Below are positions 1 through 8,610 of a stretch of DNA of 64,000 nucleotides, piece by piece. The position numbers and the translations under genes are program-made. Position 1 is the first letter of the stretch; the number at the start of each line of letters is the position of its first letter. The notes under the pieces are model-generated. The model did no database searches and was not told where the DNA came from. It saw only the letters and a program-made list of their open reading frames with translations. This stretch comes from Pseudooceanicola antarcticus (lineage in GTDB: Bacteria > Pseudomonadota > Alphaproteobacteria > Rhodobacterales > Rhodobacteraceae). The stretch spans positions 348,829 to 412,828 of the forward strand of contig NZ_OBEA01000005.1 in the NCBI RefSeq assembly GCF_900215355.1, in the 5' to 3' direction.

Positions 1-962
1 GGGGTGCGCTCTGCATCCACAATGCCTCAACCGGCCGCGAGCTGGAGCAGCCGCATGTGATCGAGAAGGCCGCGACACCCCGCAAGGTGGTGGTGATAGG
101 CGCCGGTCCCGGAGGGCTGGAAGCCGCCCGCGTCGCCGCCGAGCGCGGCCATGCAGTGACCGTGCTGGAAGCCGCGGACCAACCCGGTGGCCAGATCCGC
201 CTGCTGGCGCAATCGCAACGGCGCTCCGAGATGATCGGCATCATCGACTGGCGCATGGCGCAATGCGAGGAGCTGGGCGTCGCCTTCCATTTCAACACTT
301 TCGCCGAGACCGACGAGGTGCTGGCCCTCTCTCCCGACCTCGTGGTCCTGGCCACCGGCGGCCTGCCCCAGGTCGAGGTGCTGCCCGGCGGCGGTCTGGC
401 GCTATCGCCATGGGAGGTGATCTCGGGCGAGGCCAAGCCCTCGGGCCGGGTGCTGGTCTATGACGAGGCCGGCGACCACGCGGGCGTTCAAGCCGCAGAG
501 CTGCTGGCGAAGGCCGGCGCGGAGGTCGAGCTGATGAACCCCGAACGCGGCATCTCGCCCGAGGTGCTGGGGATGAACTTCGTGCCCTACATGCGCGCCC
601 TGCAGGCGCATGACGTGACCTTCACCGTCGGCCGCCGCCTGGCCGCGCTGGAGCGCGCGGGCAACGGGCTGAAGGCGGTGATCGGCACCGACTACTCGAC
701 GGCCACCTACGAGGCGCTCTTCGATGCGGTGGTGATCAATGCCGGCACCCTGCCGATGGATGATCTCTATTTCGAGCTGAAACCCCTGTCGCGGAACCTC
801 GGCGAGGTCTCGCAAGCGGTGCTGGTCGCGGCGCGGGGCTATCCCTTCCCGCAGCGCGCGCCGGACGCCGCCTTCGATCTCGTCCGGATCGGAGACGCGG
901 TCGCCTCGCGCAATATCCATGCGGCAATCTACGAAGCGCTCAGGCTGATGCGGCTGAGCTGA
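1..962 (+). CDS. NADH:flavin oxidoreductase / demethylase-type flavoenzyme, C-terminal part (5' truncated)
   Basis: The reading frame is open from the left edge, so the N-terminal TIM barrel lies outside the window. The first visible residues include CIHNASTGREL, which matches the iron-sulfur cysteine region of the 2,4-dienoyl-CoA reductase / trimethylamine dehydrogenase family. It is followed by a dinucleotide-binding fold, VVIGAGPGGLEAARVAAERG, and the GGQIRLL element typical of the FAD/NAD domain. Family members include dienoyl-CoA reductases and N-methylated amino-acid demethylases (StcD/DgcA type). The formate dehydrogenase operon immediately downstream would suit a demethylase that releases formaldehyde, later oxidised to formate; that is inference from context. 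An internal GTG at 57 is not the true start because homologous residues precede it. Exact substrate unknown. Confidence 0.85.
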   Translation, partial: GALCIHNASTGRELEQPHVIEKAATPRKVVVIGAGPGGLEAARVAAERGHAVTVLEAADQPGGQIRLLAQSQRRSEMIGIIDWRMAQCEELGVAFHFNTFAETDEVLALSPDLVVLATGGLPQVEVLPGGGLALSPWEVISGEAKPSGRVLVYDEAGDHAGVQAAELLAKAGAEVELMNPERGISPEVLGMNFVPYMRALQAHDVTFTVGRRLAALERAGNGLKAVIGTDYSTATYEALFDAVVINAGTLPMDDLYFELKPLSRNLGEVSQAVLVAARGYPFPQRAPDAAFDLVRIGDAVASRNIHAAIYEALRLMRLS

Positions 963-975
963 GGGAGAGGGCGTA

Positions 976-1100
976 GGGGGGCTCTGCCCCCGTCGCTGCG
1001 CGACTCCCCCGCAGTATTTTCAGCCATCGGATAGGGAAAAGAGCCACTTACATCTATCCGACGGCCTGAAATACTGCCGCCGGAGGCATCCGACAGATGC
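976..1100. repeat. Dispersed palindromic intergenic element, copy 1 (paired)
   Basis: A hairpin GGGGGC-TCT-GCCCCC (977-991) is followed by CAGTATTTTCAGCC plus TCGGATAG (1012-1034). An inverted, slightly diverged copy lies at 1054-1076 and is flanked by GCCGCCGGAGG. The whole forms a long stem-loop between the convergent oxidoreductase and fds operon. Related copies occur at 8331-8412, 13238-13271, 23408-23490 and 48878-49080. It probably acts as a bidirectional terminator or REP-like element. Confidence 0.75.
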
Positions 1101-1174
1101 CGTGAGAGAGCCGTCCGCCCTGAAGCGCGGCCCGCGGCCAAACCCCTAGGGTGCTTGCAGTGCACCTTCCCGGT

Positions 1175-1396
1175 TCAGGCCTCGGCGGGCCGCCGCACGA
1201 ATTGCGCCGCCTCCAGCACCAACGGATCAAGCCCCGCCCCGCCTGCATCCACATGGGCAAAGAACTGCGCCCGCATGCGCGGCTCCCAGAAGTCGTTGAG
1301 GTGGGCGGCCAGTCGCTCGGCGCCATCCGCGCCGGGCTGGGTCTTGAAGAAGGTGGCGATCTGGTTCGCCATCATGGTCAGTTTCTCAGGCGACAT
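1175..1396 (-). CDS. fdsD: Formate dehydrogenase delta subunit
   Basis: A 73-residue protein starting MSPEKLTMMANQIATFF. The pattern of a short N-terminal helix, then LAAHLNDFWEPRMR and a C-terminal VLEAAQFVRRP, is characteristic of FdsD, the small subunit of NAD-dependent molybdenum formate dehydrogenases. It is the last gene of the operon, and its start overlaps the end of fdhD by 11 bases. The start at 1396 was chosen over an upstream ATG because the extra N-terminal stretch is the antisense-like, proline/arginine-rich translation of fdhD. FdsD is needed for active, stable enzyme in characterised systems, although it carries no cofactor. Confidence 0.9.
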   Translation of the reverse strand: MSPEKLTMMANQIATFFKTQPGADGAERLAAHLNDFWEPRMRAQFFAHVDAGGAGLDPLVLEAAQFVRRPAEA

Positions 1397-2201
1397 GGGT
1401 TTCTCCTTCACCGATCCGCTCGGCGTGGGCGTAGATGTCGAAACCGCCCGCACGGGCGAAGGCGGCCAGGGTGAGGCCCGCGCCCTCGGCCAGGCGCACC
1501 GCATGGGCCGTCGGGGCCGAGACCGCGATCAGCGCCGTGCAGCCGACCTGGGCGGCCTTCTGCACCAGCTCGACCGACAGCCGCGAGGTCATGACGAAGG
1601 CGCCCGCGCCGGGGTCGATCCCCTGCCCCGCCAGCGCACCGATCAGCTTGTCGAGCGCATTGTGCCGCCCCACGTCTTCACGCGCGGCGAGCAGGCCCTC
1701 TCCCGGCCGCAGGAAGCCCGCCGCGTGGACGGCGCGGGTGCGGTCGTGCAGGGGCTGTCGGTCGCGCAGCAGCTCGGCGGCGCTTGCAACCTCGGCCGAG
1801 GTGAAGCGCGGACCGGGGCCGACCTGCGGCACGCTGCGCGCGGCCTCGGCCAGCGAGTCGATGCCGCAGAGACCACAGCCCACGGGGCCCATCATGGCGC
1901 GACGGCGCGCGGTCAGGGCCTCGCCCCGGTCCTCGGCCAGCCACATGCGGCACTCGGTGCCCTCACCGTGTTCGACAACCTCCAGGCTCTTGATGTCGGA
2001 GGGTTTCCCGATGATCCCCTCGGAAAGCGAGAAGCCAAGCGCGAAATCCGCAAGATCCTGCGGCGAGGCCATCATCACCGCCTGCGTGCTGCCGTCGTAG
2101 ACCAGCGCCACAGGCCATTCCTCGGGCAGCGCGCGAGAGACCTCGCGCGTGCCTTCGGCACCCCAGCTGAGGCCCGGCAGGCTGCGGACGGGCTTTGCCA
2201 T
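1386..2201 (-). CDS. fdhD: Formate dehydrogenase accessory sulfurtransferase FdhD
   Basis: A 271-residue FdhD family protein (called FdsC in Rhodobacter). FdhD passes sulfur from the cysteine desulfurase to the bis-MGD molybdenum cofactor and is required for formate dehydrogenase activity. The family loop with paired cysteines is visible as GPVGCGLCGIDS. The conserved region EDVGRHNALDKLIG and the SGRLS-like MTSRLSVELVQKAA segment are also present. The ATG at 2201 shares one base with the fdsA stop, so the two are translationally coupled. Its end overlaps fdsD. Confidence 0.95.
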   Translation of the reverse strand: MAKPVRSLPGLSWGAEGTREVSRALPEEWPVALVYDGSTQAVMMASPQDLADFALGFSLSEGIIGKPSDIKSLEVVEHGEGTECRMWLAEDRGEALTARRRAMMGPVGCGLCGIDSLAEAARSVPQVGPGPRFTSAEVASAAELLRDRQPLHDRTRAVHAAGFLRPGEGLLAAREDVGRHNALDKLIGALAGQGIDPGAGAFVMTSRLSVELVQKAAQVGCTALIAVSAPTAHAVRLAEGAGLTLAAFARAGGFDIYAHAERIGEGETHVA

Positions 2202-5086
2202 CACTCGGCCGCCGGCAGGATGCGGCGGGATTGCTCGGCCTGTGCCGCGTAGCGCTCCTGCCAGTCCGAGGGGCCGTTGGACAGGCCGACCTGCACCGCC
2301 GTCACCTTGTATTCCGGGCAGTTCGTCGCCCAGTCCGAGAAGTCGGTGGTGATCACGTTGGCCTGGGTATCCGGGTGGTGGAAGGTCGTGTAGACCACGC
2401 CCGGACTGACCCGTTCCGAGAGCTTCGCGCGCAGCGAGGTCTCGCCCGAGCGCGAGGCAAGCCGCACCCAGTCGCCCTCCTTCACGCCGCGCACTTCGGC
2501 GTCGTGGGGGTGGATCTCGAGCACGTCTTCCTGGTGCCAGGTTGAGTTCTCGGTCCGCCGCGTCTGCGCGCCGACATTGTATTGCGACAGGATGCGGCCC
2601 GTCGTCAGCAGCAGCGGGAAGCGCGGGCCGGTCTTTTCCTCGGTCGCCACGTATTCGGTGACGATGAAGCGCCCCTTGCCGCGCACGAAGCCGTCCACGT
2701 GCATCAGCGGCGTGCCGTCGGGGTGGGCCTCGTTGCAGGGCCACTGCACGCTGCCCTTCTCTTCCAGCACGTCGTAGCTGACGCCCGCGAAGGAGGGCGT
2801 GGTCAGGGCGATCTCTTCCATGATCTGCGCCGGGTGGGTGTAGTGCCAATTGGCGCCCATGGCGTTGGCCAGCAATTGCGTGACCTCCCAGTCGGCATAG
2901 CCGGCCTTCGGCGCCATGACCTCGCGCACGCGGTTGATGCGGCGCTCGGCGTTGGTGAAGGTGCCGTCCTTTTCGAGGAAGGTCGATCCGGGCAGGAAGA
3001 CATGGGCGTAGTTTGCCGTCTCGTTCAGGAAGAGGTCATGGACGATGACACACTCCATCGCCGCCAGACCGGCCGAGACATGCTTGGTGTCGGGATCGGA
3101 CTGCAGGATATCCTCGCCCTGGCAGTAGAGGCCCTTGAAGGTGCCATCCACGGCGGCGTCCAGCATGTTGGGGATGCGCAGGCCCGGCTCGGGGTCGATC
3201 TCGACGCCCCAGGCCTTCTGGAAGACCTCGCGGACCTCCGCGCCCTTCACGTGGCGATAGCCCGGCAGCTCGTGGGGGAAGCTGCCCATGTCGCAGGACC
3301 CTTGCACGTTGTTCTGCCCGCGCAGCGGGTTCACGCCGACACCCTCGCGGCCGACGTTGCCGGTGAGCATGGCAAGGTTGGCGATGCCCATGACGGTGGT
3401 CGAGCCCTGGGAGTGCTCGGTGACGCCCAGGCCATAGTAGATGGCCCCGTTGCCCCCGGTGGCGAAGGTACGGGCGGCGGCGCGCAGCACGTCGGGGTCG
3501 ACGCCGGTCAGCACGAAGGTCGCCTCGGGCGAATGCCGCTCGTCGCTGATGAATTCGGCATAGGAGAGGTACTCGTCCCAGTCGCAACGCTCGCGGATAT
3601 AGGCCTCGTCCGCCAGACCCTCGGTGACGATCACATGGGCCAGCGCGCTGACCACGGCGACGTTGGTGCCGGGGCGCAGCTGCAGGTGGTGGTCGGCGGC
3701 GATATGGGCCGATTTCACCAGGTCGATCTTGCGCGGGTCGATGACGATCAGCTTGGCGCCCTCGCGCAGCCGCTTCTTCATGCGCGAGCCGAAGACCGGA
3801 TGCGCATCGGTGGGGTTGGCGCCGATGACCACGATCACGTCGGTCTTCTCGACCGAGTCGAAATCCTGGGTGCCCGCCGAGGTGCCGAAGGTCTGGCCGA
3901 GGCCATAGCCCGTGGGCGAATGGCAGACCCGCGCACAGGTGTCGGTGTTGTTGTTGCCGAAGACGGCACGGGCCAGCTTCTGGACCAGGTAGGTTTCCTC
4001 GTTGGTGCAGCGGCTTGAGGTGATGACGCCGATGGACTTCTGCCCGTAAGCCTCTTGAATCCCACGCATCTTCTTGGCGGCAAAGCCAAGCGCCTCTTCC
4101 CAGGAAACCTCCTGCCAGGGTTCGTCGATCCGCTCGCGGATCATCGGTTTCAAGATGCGGTCGGGGTGGTCGGCATAGCCATAGGCGAAGCGCCCCTTGA
4201 CGCAGGAGTGCCCACGGTTGGCCTTGCCGTGCTTCCAGGGCACCATGCGCACCAGCTGGTCGCCGTTCAGCTCGGCCTTGAAGGAACAGCCGACACCGCA
4301 ATAGGCGCAGGTGGTGACGACCGAGCGTTGCGGCACGCCCATCTCGATCACCGATTTCTCCTGCAGGGTCGCGGTCGGGCAGGCCTGCACGCAGGCCCCG
4401 CAGCTGACGCAATCACTTTCCAGGAAGTTCTCGGCCCCCACCGAAACCCGGCTGTCGAACCCGCGCCCCTCGATGGTCAGCGCGAAGGTGCCCTGCACCT
4501 CTTCACAGGCGCGGACGCAGCGGTTGCAGACGATGCACTTGCTGGGATCATAGGTGAAATAGGGGTTGCTGTCGTCCTTGGGCAGCCATTCGGGATTGGG
4601 CTGGCCCGAGGTATCGCGGGTGGCAAAGTGGTTGGCCTTCTCGGGCGCCGCGTCATAGCGCACTTCGCGCAGGCCGACGACCCCGGCCATGTCCTGCAGC
4701 TCGCAATCGCCATTGGCGGCGCAGGTCAGGCAGTCCAGCGGGTGATCGGAGATATAGAGCTCCATCACCCCCTTGCGCATCCGCTGCAGCTTCTCGGACT
4801 GGGTGCGCACCACCATGCCCTCGTGCACCGGCGTGGTGCAGGAGGCAGGCGTGCCGCGCCGCCCCTCGATCTCGACCACGCAGAGGCGGCAGGAGCCGAA
4901 GGCCTCGAGGTTGTCGCTGGCGCAGAGCTTGGGGATATCCAGCCCCGCCTCCGCCGCAGCGCGCATGACCGAGGTGCCCTCGGGCACCGTGACCTTGGCG
5001 CCGTCAATGGTCAGATGCACCGGCTTGCCCGACTTGGCGGGGGTGCCCATGTCCTTGTCATCCCAGGGTATGATGAAGTCTTTCAT
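2201..5086 (-). CDS. fdsA: NAD-dependent formate dehydrogenase, alpha (molybdopterin) subunit
   Basis: A 961-residue catalytic subunit that oxidises formate to CO2 in the cytoplasm. The N-terminus carries a 2Fe-2S domain (C55, C66, C69, C83) and a NuoG-type His-Cys cluster (H115, C119, C122, C128). Two 4Fe-4S sites follow (CIVCNRCVRAC at about 184-194 and CVSCGACVQAC at 226-236), then the molybdopterin-proximal cluster CAYCGVGC with C295. The likely Mo ligand is the second cysteine of CARVCHSPTG (C388), so this is a Cys, not selenocysteine, enzyme. The C-terminus is the molybdopterin dinucleotide-binding domain. Length and domain order match Rhodobacter-type FdsA. It is preceded in the operon by a DUF4287 gene and followed by fdhD. 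Confidence 0.97.
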   Translation of the reverse strand: MKDFIIPWDDKDMGTPAKSGKPVHLTIDGAKVTVPEGTSVMRAAAEAGLDIPKLCASDNLEAFGSCRLCVVEIEGRRGTPASCTTPVHEGMVVRTQSEKLQRMRKGVMELYISDHPLDCLTCAANGDCELQDMAGVVGLREVRYDAAPEKANHFATRDTSGQPNPEWLPKDDSNPYFTYDPSKCIVCNRCVRACEEVQGTFALTIEGRGFDSRVSVGAENFLESDCVSCGACVQACPTATLQEKSVIEMGVPQRSVVTTCAYCGVGCSFKAELNGDQLVRMVPWKHGKANRGHSCVKGRFAYGYADHPDRILKPMIRERIDEPWQEVSWEEALGFAAKKMRGIQEAYGQKSIGVITSSRCTNEETYLVQKLARAVFGNNNTDTCARVCHSPTGYGLGQTFGTSAGTQDFDSVEKTDVIVVIGANPTDAHPVFGSRMKKRLREGAKLIVIDPRKIDLVKSAHIAADHHLQLRPGTNVAVVSALAHVIVTEGLADEAYIRERCDWDEYLSYAEFISDERHSPEATFVLTGVDPDVLRAAARTFATGGNGAIYYGLGVTEHSQGSTTVMGIANLAMLTGNVGREGVGVNPLRGQNNVQGSCDMGSFPHELPGYRHVKGAEVREVFQKAWGVEIDPEPGLRIPNMLDAAVDGTFKGLYCQGEDILQSDPDTKHVSAGLAAMECVIVHDLFLNETANYAHVFLPGSTFLEKDGTFTNAERRINRVREVMAPKAGYADWEVTQLLANAMGANWHYTHPAQIMEEIALTTPSFAGVSYDVLEEKGSVQWPCNEAHPDGTPLMHVDGFVRGKGRFIVTEYVATEEKTGPRFPLLLTTGRILSQYNVGAQTRRTENSTWHQEDVLEIHPHDAEVRGVKEGDWVRLASRSGETSLRAKLSERVSPGVVYTTFHHPDTQANVITTDFSDWATNCPEYKVTAVQVGLSNGPSDWQERYAAQAEQSRRILPAAE

Positions 5087-5089
5087 GGC

Positions 5090-5305
5090 TTACCCTTCCG
5101 CTTTCCATGCGGCCAGCTCATGCGCCACCAGCGCATTGGCGTGACCATGTCCAAGCCCGTGAACCGGCTTCAGGACGGCCACGATCTCCATGTGTTTCTT
5201 GTCGCGATGCTGCCGGATGATCTCTTTCCAGTGCTCGATCGGCTGGCCATACTTGGCCTCGATCGACGGGAAATAGGACGCCGGACCTTTGACCTTGTCG
5301 CTCAT
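5090..5305 (-). CDS. DUF4287-type small protein within the formate dehydrogenase operon
   Basis: A 71-residue protein whose pattern YFPSIEAKYGQPIEHWKEII and HGLGHGHANALVAHEL matches the small DUF4287 family, which has no established function. It starts at 5305, overlapping the fdsB stop by four bases, and ends three bases before fdsA, so it is translated as part of the operon. No cofactor motif or membrane segment is visible. The classical order is fdsGBA-C-D with no gene between B and A, so this insertion is unusual. A role in assembly or regulation would be a guess. Confidence 0.85.
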   Translation of the reverse strand: MSDKVKGPASYFPSIEAKYGQPIEHWKEIIRQHRDKKHMEIVAVLKPVHGLGHGHANALVAHELAAWKAEG

Positions 5306-6807
5306 TCCGCAGCCTCCTTCACCTGGCCGAACTCCTCGGGGAAGGCTTCCAGCGCGGAAAGCACCGGGTAGGGCGTGAAGCCGCCAAGCGCGCAGAGCGA
5401 GCCGTCTTTCATCACCTCGCAGAGGTCGGTCAGCACCTCGACCGCCGCACCGTCACCGGCCTTGATCCGATCCAGCGTCTCGACACCGCGCACGGCGCCG
5501 ATCCGGCAGGGAGTGCACTTGCCGCAGCTCTCGACAGCGCAGAATTCCATGGCGAAGCGCGCCATGCCCAGCATGTCGGCACTGTCGTCGAAGACTACCA
5601 CGCCCGCATGGCCGATCAGCCCGCCCTGCCCGTCGAACTCTTCATATCCGAAGGGCGTGTCGAACTTCTCGCGCCCGAAGTAGGCGCCCAGAGGCCCGCC
5701 GATCTGCACCGCCTTGACCGGACGGCCCGAGGCCGTGCCGCCGCCGATCTCCTCGACCAAGTCGCCAAGGGACATGCCGAAAGCGGTCTCGAACAGCCCG
5801 CCGTGCTTCACGTTGCCCGCGATCTGCACCGGGATCGTCCCGCGCGACCGTCCTAGGCCGAAGTCGGCGTAATGCGCAGCGCCCTTCTCGAAGATCACCG
5901 GCACGGTGGCGAGGCTGATCACGTTGTTGACCACCGTCGGACGGCCCAGGAAGCCCTCCAGCGCCGGCAGCGGCGGCTTAGCGCGGACCACGCCGCGCTT
6001 GCCCTCAAGCGAGTTCAGCAGGCTGGTTTCCTCACCGCAGACATAGGCGCCCGCGCCGACGCGGACCTCCATGTCGAAGGCGCGGCCCGAGCCCAGGACG
6101 TCGCCGCCCAGCACCCCGGCCGCGCGGGCCAGCTCGATGGCGCGGCGCATAACGGCGACGGCGTCGGGGTATTCCGAACGGGTGTAGACATAGCCCTGGG
6201 TCGCGCCAGTGCAGAGCCCGGCGATCGCCATGCCCTCGATCAGGCAGAAGGGGTCGCCCTCCATGATCATGCGGTCGGCGAAGGTGCCGCTGTCGCCCTC
6301 GTCGGCATTGCAGACAATGTACTTCTGATCCGCATGGGCCATCCGCACGGTGTCCCACTTGATGCCGGTCGGGAAGCCCGCGCCGCCACGACCCCGCAGG
6401 CCCGAGGCTTTCATCTCGTCGATCATCTGCTCGCCGCTCAACCCGAGCGCGCGGCGCAGACCGGCCAGCCCGCCATGGGCCTCGTATTGCGCCAGGTCCA
6501 GCGGGTCGATGATACCGCAGCGCTGGAAGGTCAGGCGGGTCTGTTTCGCCAGGAAGGGGATTTCCTCGGTCAGCCCGAGGCTGGGGATGTCGCCCGCCAG
6601 GATCGCCGGGATATCGCCGGGCGCCACGGGGCCCCAGGCCTCGCGGCCCTGGCCACGGTCGATCTCCAGCAGCGGCTCCAGCCAGACCATGCCACGAGAG
6701 CCGACGCGGGTCAGCGGGGTGTCGCCAAGCGCCTCTTTCAGTGCGGCCGCCACCGCCTCCGATCCAAGCGCCTTGGCGGCGGCGTCCTGAGACAGGTAAA
6801 CCTTCAT
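5302..6807 (-). CDS. fdsB: Formate dehydrogenase beta subunit (NuoF-like, FMN and 4Fe-4S)
   Basis: A 501-residue subunit that takes electrons from the alpha/gamma subunits and reduces NAD+. The NADH/FMN-binding region shows GRGGAGFPTGIKWD and NADEGDSGTFADRMIMEGDP, and the C-terminal cluster motif is ESCGKCTPCRIG. A thioredoxin-like N-terminal domain precedes the NuoF core, as in FdsB rather than NuoF. The start at 6807 overlaps the fdsG stop by four bases (ATGA). The longer frame upstream is out of register with the gene and was rejected. Confidence 0.96.
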   Translation of the reverse strand: MKVYLSQDAAAKALGSEAVAAALKEALGDTPLTRVGSRGMVWLEPLLEIDRGQGREAWGPVAPGDIPAILAGDIPSLGLTEEIPFLAKQTRLTFQRCGIIDPLDLAQYEAHGGLAGLRRALGLSGEQMIDEMKASGLRGRGGAGFPTGIKWDTVRMAHADQKYIVCNADEGDSGTFADRMIMEGDPFCLIEGMAIAGLCTGATQGYVYTRSEYPDAVAVMRRAIELARAAGVLGGDVLGSGRAFDMEVRVGAGAYVCGEETSLLNSLEGKRGVVRAKPPLPALEGFLGRPTVVNNVISLATVPVIFEKGAAHYADFGLGRSRGTIPVQIAGNVKHGGLFETAFGMSLGDLVEEIGGGTASGRPVKAVQIGGPLGAYFGREKFDTPFGYEEFDGQGGLIGHAGVVVFDDSADMLGMARFAMEFCAVESCGKCTPCRIGAVRGVETLDRIKAGDGAAVEVLTDLCEVMKDGSLCALGGFTPYPVLSALEAFPEEFGQVKEAAE

Positions 6808-7295
6808 GCCGCGCCCTCCAGAGCCTTCTCCAGCCCCTCGACAGAGGCCCGCCCGATCAGCTGGCCGTCCAGCATCGCGGCGGGCGCACAGGCGCAGAGC
6901 CCAAGGCAATAGACCGCCTCGACCGTCACCCGGCTGTCCGCCGTGGTGCCGTGATCCTCGAGACCCAGAAGCGAGAGCATCCGCGCCGTCAGCGCTTCGG
7001 CGCCCATGGACTGGCAGGCCTCGGCCCGGCAGATCTTCAGCACGTGCTTGCCGGCGGGCGCCTTGCGGAAATCATGGTAGAAGGAAATCACCCCGGTGAC
7101 CTCGGCGCGGGTCAGGTTCAGCGCCTCTGCCAGCAGGGGCACGGCATTGGCCGGCACGAAGCCGAAGGCGCCCTGGATCTCGTGCAGCATCGGCAGCAGC
7201 GGACCTTCGGCCGAAAGATACTTTTCGATCAAGGGTTTGATCTCGGCATCCGCGACCTGGGGCAGGTCTTGCGGAAGGCTTGGCTGCGAAGTCAT
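6804..7295 (-). CDS. fdsG: Formate dehydrogenase gamma subunit (NuoE-like, 2Fe-2S)
   Basis: A 163-residue NuoE family protein and first gene of the fds operon. The thioredoxin-like 2Fe-2S domain shows the four-cysteine pattern CRAEACQSMG ... VYCLGLCACAPAAM. The N-terminal helical bundle with LPMLHEIQGAFGFVP is typical of NuoE/HoxE proteins. It relays electrons between FdsA and FdsB. The start at 7295 follows an 88-base AT-richer gap downstream of the LysR gene; that gap contains the probable operon promoter. Confidence 0.96.
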   Translation of the reverse strand: MTSQPSLPQDLPQVADAEIKPLIEKYLSAEGPLLPMLHEIQGAFGFVPANAVPLLAEALNLTRAEVTGVISFYHDFRKAPAGKHVLKICRAEACQSMGAEALTARMLSLLGLEDHGTTADSRVTVEAVYCLGLCACAPAAMLDGQLIGRASVEGLEKALEGAA

Positions 7296-7320
7296 AGACT
7301 CCTCCCTTCGCTGGCTTTGC

Positions 7321-7392
7321 CGCCCCTTTGCGCCGGTTTTGATGCAAAATCAATATCGCATTTCCGTCATTCGATTGATTTTCTCAATCAAA
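7321..7392 (-). promoter_or_regulatory. Probable fds operon promoter region with LysR-type box
   Basis: A perfect palindrome GATTGATTTTCTCAATC (7373-7389; arms GATTGA/TCAATC) fits the T-N11-A form of LysR-family binding sites. It overlaps the 3' end of the LysR gene and lies about 78-94 bases upstream of fdsG. A second symmetric pair, ATGC...GCAT (about 7342-7361), lies closer to fdsG. The stretch is clearly more AT-rich than its surroundings. Binding by the adjacent regulator is inference. Confidence 0.5.
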
Positions 7393-8274
7393 CTCCTGCG
7401 CGGCCAGCCCCTCTGCGGTGTCCAGAAGCGCCTGCAGGACCGGGGTATGGGGCGCCTGGTAGGGGGCGACCAGGCCCACCGTCGGCCCCTCCCCCGCCGC
7501 GACGGGGATCGAGACCAGCTCTCGCCCCGAGACGAGGTAGCGCGCCAGTTCCACCGGCAGCACGGTCGCCAGCCCGGCCTGTTCGACATGGCTGACCAGC
7601 ACCACGGTCGAGTTCGATTCCAGGCTGGTCTCGGGGATGATCCCGGCCTCCATGAAGGCGCGGTTGACGATGCGGCGGTTCTGCATGTCGGGGCTGAGCA
7701 GGCACAGCTCCTGCCCGGCGAAATCCGCCCAGTCCAGCTGCGCCTTCGCCGCCAGCGGATGGTCCGGCCCGCAGATCGCCGCGTAGCGCTCGCGGTAGAG
7801 CGGCGCGGTCGAGACATGGCCCAGGGGCTCGTTGTCGAGATAGGAGATACCGGCGTCGACCTCGAAGTTCTCCAGCATGGTCAGGATCTCGGTCGAGGTG
7901 CGGCTCTGGATCGAGAAGGCGACGCCGGGGTGGCTCTCGCGGAAGACCGAGGCCAGGCGCGAGGCCCATGTCAGCGCGGTCGGGATGACGGCGATCCGCA
8001 GGTTGCCCGAAAGCCCCTCGCGGGCAAAGCGCATCTCTTCGCGCAGCCGCCGGGTGTCCCCGACGATCTGGCGCGCCCGCACTAGCGCCCGCTGCCCTTC
8101 CGGCGTCAGCCCGCCGAAACGCGAGCCGCGCAGCACCAGCTTGACCCCCAGCTGGTCCTCCAGCTGCCGGATGCCGGTCGAGAGAGAGGGCTGTGTGATG
8201 CCGAGGCTCTCGGCAGCGCGGCCAAAGTGCTGTTCCCGCGCCAGGGCGATGAGCATTTCCAGTTTCGCAATCAT
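7384..8274 (-). CDS. LysR family transcriptional regulator of the formate dehydrogenase operon
   Basis: A 296-residue protein. The N-terminal winged helix-turn-helix reads MLIALAREQHFGRAAESLGI followed by TQPSLSTGIRQLEDQLG, and the rest is a periplasmic-binding-protein-like effector domain. It lies immediately upstream of fdsG in the same orientation, as the regulator of fds operons does in related bacteria. The start at 8274 was chosen because it places the HTH at residue 1-60; the upstream extension is repeat-derived and proline/glycine rich. Likely effector: formate or a C1 intermediate (inference). Confidence 0.9.
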   Translation of the reverse strand: MIAKLEMLIALAREQHFGRAAESLGITQPSLSTGIRQLEDQLGVKLVLRGSRFGGLTPEGQRALVRARQIVGDTRRLREEMRFAREGLSGNLRIAVIPTALTWASRLASVFRESHPGVAFSIQSRTSTEILTMLENFEVDAGISYLDNEPLGHVSTAPLYRERYAAICGPDHPLAAKAQLDWADFAGQELCLLSPDMQNRRIVNRAFMEAGIIPETSLESNSTVVLVSHVEQAGLATVLPVELARYLVSGRELVSIPVAAGEGPTVGLVAPYQAPHTPVLQALLDTAEGLAAQEFD

Positions 8275-8610
8275 CTCATGTCCTCTGGCGGCGCCCCTGC
8301 GGCCCCCGGGCGCCCTCCGCTGTCGGAGAATGCCTCCGGCGGGCGTATTTTCAGCCCGGTGATGCAGCGGGCCCAATATCATCACCAGGCTAGAAATACC
8401 TCCGGGGGGAGGGGCTCCGCAAGGAGCGCCGGGGGGCAGCGCCCCCTGCCCCCTCGACACGCGCGAAAGGCCGGGCGCTGCACTGCCCGTTCCGCAAGCG
8501 ACGGGTGCGGGCCCAAGGGGCTGGCGCAGATCCCTCTTTGTGCTGCGGTTTGATCCATGTCACGGTTTCTGCACCCAATTCTGCCAGCTTGCCGCAAAAA
8601 GGGACACAGG
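8275..8610. other. Divergent intergenic region, 336 bases
   Basis: This gap separates the LysR gene (minus) from the MaoC-phosphotransacetylase gene (plus) and must hold both promoters. Its left part is occupied by the dispersed palindromic element at 8331-8412 and by GC-rich hairpins around 8405-8455. The right part (8525-8605) is less structured and probably carries the plus-strand promoter. No small ORF with a convincing ribosome-binding site was seen. Confidence 0.6.
8331..8412. repeat. Dispersed palindromic intergenic element, copy 2 (paired, GGTGATG variant)
   Basis: The left half GCGTATTTTCAGCC followed by CGGTGATG is mirrored by CATCACCAGGCT plus AGAAATAC on the right. Flanks are CCTCCGGCGGG and CTCCGGGGGG. 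The outer arms match copy 1, but the inner arm is GGTGAT instead of TCGGATAG; the same variant recurs at 23408-23436. Confidence 0.7.

Noticed and set aside
2582..5371. Plus-strand frames opposite fdsA
   Set aside because: The minus-strand protein carries all cluster motifs of formate dehydrogenase; the plus-strand frames show none.
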